Shown here: in pieces, positions 27,170 through 38,400 of the stretch
Numbering within the stretch: the first letter of the stretch is position 1
How the letters are laid out: each line of letters begins with the position of its first letter
Assembly: GCA_030141605.1 (NCBI GenBank)
Contig: JAQGDQ010000108.1
Span: 188,001-252,000, forward strand
Source of the DNA: Tubiluchus corallicola
Lineage: Eukaryota; Priapulida; Priapulimorpha; Priapulimorphida; Tubiluchidae
DNA: 64,000 nucleotides
Direction of reading: 5' to 3'
Notes under the pieces: generated by a model
Databases searched by the model: none
What the model was told of the DNA's origin: nothing
What the model saw: the letters and a program-made list of their open reading frames with translations, nothing else
Translations under genes and position numbers: made by a program

Positions 27170-27460
27170 CATGTGGACTTCAAAGCACATGTTTGGTTTT
27201 TGGTGGAAGATTTAACATATAGCTTGCATGGCTACACCAGACCGACGGCTTTGTCCCGGCACCCTGGGGGCGGCTACGAATGTTCGATAGAATCAGAAAT
27301 TGGCTTAGACGGGCCAGTTATAGGCAACCATCGTCCAGTGTTAACATGGCTTAGTAGTAATAATACTTTATCGACCCACAAAGAATGTACAAGAGAGATG
27401 GAGACTGTACGAACAGTGGCCAATAACCTTCTGCGGGAAACTAAGAACATAATCAATTAA
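27170..27460. other. GC-richer intronic patch with a 95-residue open frame
   Basis: The frame 27173-27460 lies in a patch richer in G and C than its surroundings (CCCGGCACCCTGGGGGCGGC near 27257). The predicted peptide has no recognised domain, does not start at a good ATG and has no matching splice pattern. It is more likely regulatory or a transposon scrap than a gene. Confidence 0.3.
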
Positions 27461-28945
27461 TTTTTGTAACCCACATTTTGAAGGAAGAAAAATATAAATG
27501 TTCAATCAATATTATCCATTTTACGATTTAAATAATAAACATTATTCGATTGCATTATTAAAGATTAGCATTTAACAGGGGCTTTGGAAATAAACACGCA
27601 AATGAAATCCCCTTAGAAAATGTAGATGGAAAATTGACCAAATTGATCGTGAAAAACGCCACCTTGACATTTAATTGCATTTTTATTTCTGCGGTAATTT
27701 TTTTTTGTTCAGAGAAATATTTTTTGTTTTTGTCTACATTTTTATCAACGAGTTTTTACTGGAGATTTCGCACTAGTGTACTACATGTATTACGAAAATC
27801 ACCAGTATGGGCCTACGTAGCCTATCTTTTCAGCTACATTAACCACGTAAATTAAGAAATGGAAAAATTGAAATGTTTGTGCAGGTTTGCTACCAAAGCA
27901 TTTACTTTTTTTACTAAAAACAAAGAAGTGCTGTCACACGTTACATTTTGTCATAATTCGAAAAATAAGTGATTTAACTTAAGCTACTTCTCGACAAGAA
28001 AAATTAATAGCTGTGAGCGCTATTTGTGGCCTTTTGTGCCTCGTTCTACAATACGCACCAGAAGCAGCATAAATGCGCTGCAACTACTAAAATTCTGAAT
28101 TTTTTCACAACTCTAATTTTTGTGCAAGCCCACGCCCCCACTCTCTCTTAGAGTCCCACCTCTTATGTAGTATATCAATGCCTACAGCAGCAAGTAATAG
28201 AACTCCAGAAGCGATTATATATTCATGCATTGAAAGCGATAATTGTAGCTGCATAGCGACAAAATTGCTGCAAAATTAGGAAGCGTTAGGTTCTAGAGAT
28301 AAATTTAATCATTTGTATTATCAACTTAGAACGGCACAAATCGATTACAGAAAAAAGCTTGTTGTGAACGCGAGTAGAATAATGCTTCAATTGATATTAA
28401 TAACGCGGCAAGTCTGGCGTTTATAGTAATTGAATGTGTTTTGCAGGAATTAAACTATGATACGAAAATACACAAATTCAGTTGTAAACCGAATTTATTA
28501 AAATCACATAATATGTGTTTGTTCGGTGGATTATAACTGTTACATTTCCAGCTCCAAGACGTGATAGCTGAGACTGTAAGAATATCTTGGTATAAATATT
28601 ATTAATTACTGCTTCTTACTTACGGTATTTAAGCTGCATGGGGCATATACGTGCAACATTGATAATTCTATGTTAAATTATACCCATCTAGTTTCCAATA
28701 TAATATATAGTGCTTGTAATTAACATACATAATAAGGATTAGTATTGGCTTAATAATAAGGTTATTACACGTGACTCGCTGTCACAAATTGACAACAGGG
28801 CCAAACATAAAGCCATTTACTTATATGATTTAGGCTACGTTTAACGTTGCAGTTTGTTATAAAAATTTAACAGTCTAAAAATGCATTTCCTATAAATATA
28901 TATAAATTGCATGCAATGAATTATTAGTACTTACAATAATACTAG

Positions 28946-29086
<141 letters not shown>

Positions 29087-29744
29087 AAAACACAGTTATA
29101 AGCAAGATTTAGTTGCCCGAGAGTCTTGCGAAATTGCCTGTAATCCTGGCTATATGGTACTCTTGAATTATGATAGCTTTGCCTTTTTGGATTAAATTGC
29201 TTATACAAAAAATTGTTTTTATTGTGAGCATCTTATAATCTACGTTCGCTGATAAGGTGCCTTACATTAAAAATATAAGTAGCCACCATTGTTTTAACTA
29301 CCTATAAACAGTTTTACCCAAAGAGGTAAAGTAACCACAATTCACATTACAAGTCAAGTCTGCCCGTGTGAAGCAATAATATTTTAACAAGAAAATATTA
29401 CAGTATTATTAATACCGTAGAAAAGCAATTACGGTGTTTAACAGTAAAGGTTTCGACGTCGGTGTAAAACCTCTGTAGTTGACAGAGAAATTTACCTATA
29501 AAAACAAGAACGGCTCGATTTCTATTAATCTGTCAACGATTCAGTCACGGTTGTCGTATCGCCTGGACATATCAAAGCCATCAAATAATAAACCCGCATA
29601 AAAGCCTGCCACGTATCAATGCATGCAAAAACACTGTGATATTATATGTGCACTACAAGCAATATTAATCTCTGAAACAAGTCACATATAAAAGGCTAAC
29701 TGTGAGGGGAAAAATATAAAGCTGCACATATAAAAGCAAATAGA

Positions 29745-29880
29745 ATGTCATTAACTCAAATTAAATGAAAAAACAAAATTCTGAAGAAGAAAAACAAAAT
29801 AAAAAAACAAAATATTAAACTAAATAAAATGAAATGCAAAAAAATAAAAGTCACGGAAATAAAAAGTGTTATATAACTGT
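29745..29880. repeat. A-rich simple sequence
   Basis: Repeated AAACAAAAT and AAATAAAA words with almost no G or C. It may be an old poly(A)-type tail, but no element body is recognisable next to it. Confidence 0.5.
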
Positions 29881-30734
29881 AACTGCACGTGTACATTATT
29901 TTTCTTATTGTTAGATCTCATTTTTCAACTTTAAGTTAGCTTCTTCAACTTTTATGATTTCGTTTTTTTGGTATTTTTGGACGCTGGGTTGCTGCTTTTA
30001 CTAATTTTAACAGCAAATTAAACCCACCATTAACATTTCCATTTCATTAACTGTTATTTAGTAAAATAATCATCGTAATAATATTTTACTATTTTTAAAT
30101 GTTAAATAGCGAGTTTTTTTTAAAAAATTAGTAAGACTGAAATTTCAAAGCGTTAAGCCTTAATGCACAAAAGTTATGGGTCTTAACTGCATCGTATTTT
30201 CCAGCGCCTTGCAATGCTAGTAGCCCTTGAACACATAAACTTAAATAACGATTTCGGTCCATATTTTTAGCATAATATTTCCAGTAAATCTTTTTACAAG
30301 ATTATTCTCTAATTATTTTAAGTTTGAATCTCGAAAGAAGCTTTTTAAGATATTCCTTTTAGATTGAGCCGAGCAGTTAGTTGGTTTCAGACTTAGAAAA
30401 ACTGCACATAGTCAGAATGTCAGAAAAGATTTCAAAGGGTTAAGAAGAAAATGGTGTCATATTTCCCCGAAAGAAATTTCGAGTCGTTTTTTTCAGTTTG
30501 TTTGAGATTGGTGGAGCAGTGTAGCCGTCCACCCCACTTTCCGACCCTTTTACGCCTGTTAGGCGCATCACTGAAGTGCTTCATTTTGCTATGTCGCTTT
30601 TGAGCGAGAAATCGAATTTAGGGATAAGTTGATTGAGTGAGTAAATAAGTCAAGAATTTGTAATCAGGATTGGGAAATTGAAACGAAAGTCGGACATGAA
30701 TATTGCAAAGGATCTGGATAAAGTCCGAGCGCAA

Positions 30735-31060
30735 ACAAAAAGAGGGACAAGAAAGTGGGTAGAAATTTAATTTTGCGATGCAATATGGATGGAAAGGAAG
30801 TGTTGAAAATGGAAGAGAACGATATTGGGTTTATAGAGGGGGGAGAAAGAGAGCAAGAAGGGGAAGACAAATTGGGAAAGAAGAAGGAGACGGAGAAACC
30901 AACCATAGAAAATGAATCACAGAAAGGGACAGAGAGAGAAAGAGAGAGGAAAGAAAGAAAAATGAAAATGAGAACGAAGATGATAGTGAGTAAGGTAAAG
31001 GCGATGAAAAATAAGATCGAGGAAAAAAGGGTGAAAGAATGAAAGAAAGAAAAAGAGAAG
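30735..31060. repeat. Purine-rich (GA) low-complexity tract in intron
   Basis: About 300 bp with strong purine bias on the + strand (GAAAG, GAGAG, GGAAG words). The Glu/Lys-rich frame on + and the Ser/Phe-rich frame on - are compositional, so I do not call a gene. Confidence 0.7.
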
Positions 31061-32390
31061 CCAGTTTTTAATAAAGCTGTGTGCAAATCACGTAGCTTTT
31101 CGGTATTATATCCATAGATAGGCACTTATGCGGTTACGATAATGTTTACCACTATTTATGATTTCTTCTTTTCCATGTTTCATCTAATCTTACCAAAATC
31201 TGGGCCTATTTTTCACAACAGATTTCGAGAAATTTCTGTAAAAAGCTTAAAAAAGCAACATGGCTTTGGGCTGCAGGAAATATGCACATGTTACTGGGTT
31301 TATATCTGCGTCTGATGAGACATCCCTCGCAGGTGTCAATCCTGAATATGACGGAAATGACAACTAGGTTTCGAGTAGAAAAGAGATCTTTTACATGACT
31401 TTTAACTTTCCGAGAAATAGTGCATTTCACTTTATAAAAGTTATTGCTTTCTTCATTTCTGTGTTTCTTTAACCATATCATAAGCTAGTGTCTGCCTTCA
31501 CCGCTTTAAGGTTGGTTGAGAGCTACGTGGTAGACCCGTCAGCTGTTTCGTTGTTGGAGGAAACAATTCTAAACATGCTTGGCAATGGGAAAGCTTATCC
31601 TTACAGCCCCAAGCAACACTCACAAACAGCATGCGTATATACACTGCTTCAATCCCTTCCACCAAGGTGTTTTCCTTCGCAGGAGTAGAGAAAGGAGGAG
31701 AAACGCGTATACTAAGGGGCGGTCCTAATCAAGTGCTGTTAGCGATGCAATTTTGAATGATTTTCACTAAAAGGAGATCTACGTTTTAGTCACAAAAGTC
31801 AATCACAAATTATTTTAATCAAAAAAATTGCTCCGTTCAAGTATAGATAACACTACACACACCGTAATTACAACATCACATTCCATTTCCTTTTTGCGGT
31901 TTATAGATCTTCCACTAACATTCCATACGAGTGTCTTATCTGTATAAATGTTTGGCCAGTTTGGCTGCAAAAGGCAAGAATCAAACCCAGTGTCCATTTC
32001 TTAAACTTTCTTTTCCACACAGTTTGTTGTAAAGTTTACTCTAGCTAAAGCTATTAAATAAACTCTGGTGCGATAGCAACTCGTTGTGTAAAACCTTTGC
32101 AAACCGAGACACTTGGTAGCTTTAAAACAGCACAAAGCTAAGTTGTGCCTACGCTTTTCTGTTCATCCCGAAAAATATTAATTCTTACAATTACAACTGA
32201 TTGGTTTAAAAAGAATTTTGTATGATTTGTAAACGTAATTTTGAGATATCGGCTTTGTTTATTTACCTCGAGGGACAAAAACAAGTTTCTGAAAGAACTC
32301 TTACAGGGCCAATTATAGTAGAATTTTTTTCATTGTGTTACTGCTTCACAGATTCCATATAAGACTGACTTTAGTTGTAATTATGAAAAC

Positions 32391-32427
32391 TATATATATA
32401 TAATTTATATATATATATATATATATT
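32391..32427. repeat. (TA)n tract near the splice acceptor
   Basis: An interrupted TA run about 180 bp before exon 2. Confidence 0.85.
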
Positions 32428-32602
32428 TAATTGTATAAACTGTGCATCAACTATGTCATAGTTAGAGCAATTTAAACAATTTTTGAAGTAGGATATCATG
32501 TCAGTAGTAGCCGCTACTATTTAATAAAGACTGTATTGGTATATTTCTGTTGAAACCTTGTGATAAGGTGGCCTTTTATAACCAAACAAATTTTCTTTTC
32601 AG

Positions 32603-32780
32603 AATGCAGAATCAGCACGGTCAGCCACGAAGCAGTAGCAACAGCAGTGCCAGTAGCGGCGGAATTACGCACACATTAAGTCGGCCAAGAGAGGGTAACC
32701 CTAATACTCTTCTTCTCGGCACCCACTCGCCAGCATTGTCTAGTTCACCGTGCAGTACCCCAGAACCTATTTCTCCTTGA
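32603..32780 (+). CDS. Six3/6: SIX3/SIX6 homeobox transcription factor, exon 2
   Basis: This exon completes codon 215 (Arg) and adds 58 residues, ending at TGA 32778-32780, for a 273-residue protein. The acceptor is TTTTCTTTTCAG|A and the frame continues without a break. The C-terminal tail is low in complexity, rich in Ser, Thr, Pro and Asn (RSSSNSSASSGG, then LLLGTHSPALSSSPCSTPEP). The LGTHSP block resembles a segment I recall from the C-terminal region of insect Optix, which supports this acceptor and frame. A second AG seven bases downstream would shift the frame, lose LGTHSP and stop early at a TAA, so it is less likely. The tail is much shorter than in Drosophila Optix and lacks the vertebrate SIX3 C-terminus. 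It has no DNA-binding residues and is probably a flexible or regulatory region. Confidence 0.88.
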
Positions 32781-32782
32781 CC

Positions 32783-32815
32783 TACGTCACTGTGGACGTC
32801 ACACGAATGACGTCA
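32783..32815 (+). promoter_or_regulatory. Triple CRE-like cluster just after the stop codon
   Basis: TACGTCAC (32783-32790), GGACGTCACA (32794-32803) and a perfect TGACGTCA palindrome (32808-32815) lie within 33 bp, beginning 3 bp after the stop. These are CREB/ATF-type sites in the 3' UTR. Binding is inferred. Confidence 0.4.
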
Positions 32816-34353
32816 GTCTGGTCACATATAGCTTCTTGAATCTCGCATAATAATTGTAAAACATCAAACACTGTAATTATTTTGTAAAACATAAAGTCAA
32901 ATTTCTTTTTCTCACACTTATGTCCTGGATAAGTGCGTCAAAAATTATTGCAGTCTGAATTTTATGACGTTAAAACACGCAGACTTAATAGAACAATTAA
33001 TATAATAGTTCATAAAATGCATTGTTCTTAATCATACCAACTTATGATACACAGTCTAGAAATGCAGTTTTCGGCATAATCATGTGCTGTGATGCTTGAG
33101 AACAGTGCGTGTTGTTAATTAACTGTCAGCAACTCAGCATATTATTTGTATCGTCAATACTGCTACTATAATTGTAAAAATGCAGAGTATAAATGATTAG
33201 TGGTTAAATTGCTAATTGATGTTTTAATTATGATTTGAATCCATTGTTGGACAAAAGAATATTGTAATCAAAGCGATAACAGTATGCTAACTCTAATTTT
33301 TTATCTGTCTGGTTTGTTTTAATGTATTTTAAAGAAGCAACAGTTGGATTATTATTAATTTTTAATGCAAATTTATTACGTTACCCCACGTTTTATTTTA
33401 ATTATTTCTTTCGTGTACTTTTTGTTGTTCATAACTACGTGCTGATTTCAACTACTAAGATAGCTTTCTGTTTTAAAAGTTAATCGAATTTTTAAAACAT
33501 TATGTGAATTATTGCTCCACTTTCTCGTTTTCCTCGTGTAATGAACTTACCAATCTATTGGGCGATTGCAGATTTTTACGTTATGTTATTATTAATTAAT
33601 ATTATTAATATTATAATTATTATTATTATTATATTATGTATGAGCCACTGTACATACGTGTCACTGAATATTCTTAATATACATTGTACAGATAAAAATA
33701 TGGTTACGTGTTTTACTTTATGAGATGTTTCTTTAACCAGCGGTTACACATGAACTCGGCTATTTCAAGATAATTAGTTTTTACTTGGCAGTAGTCATAT
33801 TTTCTGCTCAATTTTGTTCTTCATTTGTTCCCCTTATACGCCTCTCTCTTTTCTTTTTGTTTTAATTTTTAATAAGCTTTTATTTTCTTCTTGTTTATTT
33901 TCTGCTTTTGTTCTTTTGGCAGAAAAGATTGTTGTTTTGACATTCTAATGAGCGTCATATATCTATCTATCTTCCAAATGTAAAAAGACCAATATCAAAG
34001 AGCGAAATATTTTCGCAAAACAAATATGGATACAACAAAATTATGAAAAATATAATTCGGAAAGAGAGTTATGCCTTAAGTTTGCTATGTGTGAAACTAC
34101 TTGTTTATTCTTTAAGTGACTTCGTTGTGAAGATTGATTAACTATTGTTATGCGCGTGGTGTATTACATATACGACATATAGATATTTAAAATACACTTT
34201 TTCTAAGCTTAAAAGTTTCGAAACTTAAGCTACATTTATCACCCTAGATCAGGACGATCAAGAAAGAAAAACAGTTGCAGAGCTATGCGAAAACATCACA
34301 AGTCCTGCAAGATTAAGTTTCCAAAGGACAAATATGAATGTTCCACCAATAAA
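32816..34353 (+). other. Probable SIX3/6 3' UTR and downstream sequence
   Basis: AT-rich sequence with no coding potential. I find no AATAAA until 34348-34353, so the 3' UTR could be about 1.5 kb, or an earlier variant signal could be used. A TTA-rich stretch lies at 33586-33634, and the strand is T-rich at about 33800-33940. The true 3' end cannot be fixed from sequence. Confidence 0.35.
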
Positions 34354-37300
34354 TTACAAACTTGCTCAAAAATTATTGGACATATTATAGTGAAAATATT
34401 GCTCATTTTTATATTATAGTTAAACGTGGAAAAACATTTGCCTCGACTTGAACTCAATTCTATTCTTTTAAAAATGGTAAGAACAGCTATCATTTAGTTT
34501 TTCTGCAGCTATGGTTTCTATGTTAGTTGTAAGTAACACAATTTGAAGCGATGAAACCGAGCATCGTTAATTTTCTCTTCAAGGTATGAGAAGCCAAAGC
34601 GTTTCTTATCATCACCAGTACATTTCACCTTGAAAATATAGTGTCCTTCACTGACATTTATGAAATCATGCTGCGCGTGAGAAAGAGAATCAACTAGATG
34701 CACACAGCTTTTGCTAATACAACTTTACGCGACTTGTTTCACGCAGAATTCCCAGAAACCTTTCTAAGATACGCAAAAAATTGTTTTGTTGACAACTTCT
34801 ACGCTCCTGCTTTATAACGATTAATATAGTATCTTTTTTGTAAATCAAATGTTAAAATCAGCTAGAGCAAACATCCAAGTTTGAACAACAGGTACACAGG
34901 ATTAAAACCTCAATTGTATTAAAATGTATTAATAATGATGTGTTCAGTAATTGCATAATTCGCAACTTACGAAGCGTGGAAAATTGACATAAAATAAACT
35001 ATTATAACAGAGTATAAACTCCACTGTTCTATTTCAGACATAACAGACAGATTTTTTGTCTTTGTTGCTTTGATAAAATACAAACGCAAGCCGAGGCCTA
35101 AGTCCTAACAGGCAAATAAACAAATTAATTATAATTAAAAATAGCAGTAATTGTCATTATATTGTAGTTAAAAACGAGTAAGAAACTGCTTTCCAGTTTG
35201 TGTTATGTTTATAAAGCAAAACAAAAGGCGAAAGAAACTTTTGGGCAAAGTAACTTAACAACCAGCTGGTATAAAACAAACTATGGTGCTTGTTGGTCAT
35301 ACGCGCCAGTGTAACGTATTACAAAAGGTATGGTCAAATTTGTTATCAATGGGTTAATGAACTACTTCAGAAGACTAAATTGGACCTAATTGCTTGCCTA
35401 CTTTGATAATTAGGTAAAATGGCGTGTTGACAGATTACCTATATATCAGATGAAGCTGAATATATTCACTCATTACCTGCCTACAAGGTGAGTGTGTGGG
35501 CGTGGTTGTGGGTGGATATCTCGTATTGATGAAGACGAGGAGTGCTAGACGATACGTCTGCCTTCGTGCAGTGTTTAACTGGACTGAATTAATACGTTCT
35601 CTTAAGACTATTGTGATCCCCCTGACACTGATACTGATGATGCATTGTTCAGGCCTTTGTTTCAGACACGTATAAACACAAATCTTTATCTATGGCCAAT
35701 ACCAGTATTGTGTTACTCGCAGACGTGCTCAAGCTGCGCTTGCGCCAACCCCCAACACTTAATCAGTAATACCCACATTGTTACACAGTGTATTACTCTA
35801 GTGTTTTACCTGACAGACTATCAGAGAGCTAGTTTACTTACCTATTGTCTGTGTATTGTTTCACAGGCTCCGGATTTCCCATTGACTTCGCACAAGTGCT
35901 GAGGATACTATAGCTATCATTCAGCGGGAGGAAGGGGTTAAATAATGGCTTATACGTAACACTCAACAGGACAAGTCGCCGTGAGAGATTTAGGAACCTA
36001 AAGGGTCAGAACCATAACTTTGTGCATGATATGTATTGTAATTACGGCATGAATAGCTGTTTTCTAATGGTGTTAGAAACAAGCAACATTTCGTGGTGGA
36101 CAAAACTCTTAATTATTGAAGTTTTGAATAACGGTAAGAAAGCAAACGTCACTTCGAGTTTATTCCATTAATCATTCATTCTTTCACTATTACCTGTAAT
36201 TTGAATTAAAACATGTGATTACACATTATGGTTCAGAAAAATGGAAAGCTTTCCAGTTGAAAAGTCACTCCCGGGTGATAATAATAATCTGAAAAGAGAA
36301 CGTTCGTTACCTAATTTCTGAAAATATAGCTTACAAGTGCACTTAAAGTCAACAATGCAGGTGTAATACCTGCTAAATATATCCAAAAGATGGTTTTATA
36401 AATGTATGTACTTTGTATAGTGTAAATACAAGAGCGAGAATGAAAAACTTGCAAAAATCGAATCAGATTACACAATTTTGTCACTGGCGTCGTCGAATAC
36501 ATTCCAGATGACAACAAGGGAGCTTGAGGATCTATGCTCAGCTGTAAACAATGAATGTGACGCAACCCAGAATCATCTGTCCGCTAGTCGCTAATTATTA
36601 TGCTCAATTAGTGATAATTTGCAGCAGCGTTCGAGTTACACATGTGTTCGAAGTATCCGGGAAAACCACTACGTTAAAAGAAATGTGTTGTAAATTATTA
36701 CTGCAAGATAAAATGATTGGACAAAATGTACGTATAATGCGCTCTAAAATCTTTGAATCAAATTTTATTGTACACCTAATGTATACGTAAGTAATGTACT
36801 ACATAATTTTTTAATTAATTTTTCTTTTAAATATTTGTAAAAAAATAAGTTTGTGTCTTTGCAATTAGCATTATTGGTAACCGCATTTTTATGGCTTAAG
36901 TTATGTAACGTCTACGAACTGGAATAAAGAATCATAATAAAACAAAAATAAAATGTGAGAATGCCTAAATTTGCAGCAGCTACTTTTTCAATTTAAAAGT
37001 TTCAGTTAATGACTTAGTAATTAATTTGTGCTGTAGTACTTAATTTGCAATTATATGGAGTCAGAAATTTATTTTTGATGTTATATATTTGTGGTATGTA
37101 GTAGCAAATTGGTGCTAGAGTACGCTTTTCACAACATCAGTAGCCACTCTGAATTTTTTGGCTGTGGCACCAACGAGTTGATTCAGGTAAGTGGGTGCTG
37201 GTATTACACGTTCAGTTGAGGATTGCATTACTTTTGCTGCTAAAATAAGAATCACACTTTTATTTGTTGAAAACTTTACTATAAATTATACGAGGCTGTG

Positions 37301-38335
37301 AATAACGACACCACCATAACTCAGGAAGTAACTCAGCATAGTCATTCTAGAATTGCCTACACAAAACTAACTAAAGTAACTATAGAATAGTTTGTGATGA
37401 ATAGAAACAGTTGTAAGAGAATGGTCATGGACTTCTATGACAAAGTGAGTATTATTTTATGAAATTGTCATTAAATTCGACCTTCGTGGTGTCGCAGAAA
37501 CAAAGAAATATTGCACGATAGATTGACGCAAACGTTTAGTGACGTCTGTCAAGCGACACTGCAGGCGGTGCGTCCACAAACTCGGTGGATATCATACAGA
37601 TCCATTACTAGCTCGGGTTGAACGGGACAAGAAGTGACAGTAATTCAGGTTTGAGCTTCATGGAAGATGATTGTCGTGCAGTAGTCAATCGCATGGGCAA
37701 TTTATATTTCGGGTTATACGTAATGCACCTGATGAATCCCGGACAAATTCAAAACAAGTCAATCCTATGGAACGTCAAATTTTCTACCAATTGCTAGCTA
37801 ACCCTTATAGTTCTAGAAGTCACCAGTGGACAATCTAAATGTTTTCTATTCAAGAATGTAGTAAGTAAGAAGATTGCAGCGTACCGATCAGCCCCTTCCT
37901 GACTAAGTTATCTTTGCTGATGTCATCAGGGTCTGTATTTGAATCACTGATGACTGGAGGCTCAGAAAGCTGAATCATAACCCATAAGTGGTCTGTTAGT
38001 ATTATTTTCCTGCTGTGAAGATGAATTTCATAGAATTGCGTGATTTTAGGAAAGCTGGGAAAAATTAGGCTTTCAAGTGACTGGATATTTTAGAGCATTT
38101 TAAAGAAATACGGCTTCACTAGGTTTAGGTTAATGTGATTGATTCTGTGTTGCTGGGAATGCTTATTTTATTAAGGATCAACAGGAATACTGGCCTAATA
38201 TGTGATATCGACGATGACAATGGCGACGTTAATGATACGGAGATGAAGATTCTGAAGGTGATGGACTGGTGACGTTGACGGTGGTAGTAGTGATGCTGCC
38301 TGACTGGTGCTGATTATAGTGCTAGAGGCAGATAG
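34354..38335. other. Gene-free downstream stretch
   Basis: No exon, RNA gene or mobile element is recognised. Two mixed-composition patches (about 35330-35540 and 37480-37700) could be regulatory. Confidence 0.45.
35330..35480. promoter_or_regulatory. Candidate downstream enhancer
   Basis: Within 150 bp there are GGGTTAATGA, GACCTAATTG, TTGATAATTAGGTAA and AGATTACC, so four homeodomain cores, plus TTATCA-like sites, spaced by mixed sequence. It lies about 2.6 kb after the stop codon. Function is inferred. Confidence 0.25.
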
Positions 38336-38338
38336 TGA

Positions 38339-38400
38339 CATCATCATCGTCATCATCGTTATCACCATCATCATCGTCATCATCATCGTCATCATCTACG
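38339..38400. repeat. Imperfect CAT/CGT trinucleotide repeat
   Basis: ATCATCGTC-type triplets with interruptions. On the minus strand this gives a poly-Met frame, which is an artefact. Confidence 0.9.

Noticed and set aside
30664-31125. Ser/Phe-rich minus-strand frame of 153 residues
   Set aside because: It is the complement of a purine-rich tract inside the intron.
32609-32670. Alternative acceptor seven bases into exon 2
   Set aside because: It shifts the frame, loses the LGTHSP block and ends early at a TAA; the first AG has the better pyrimidine tract.
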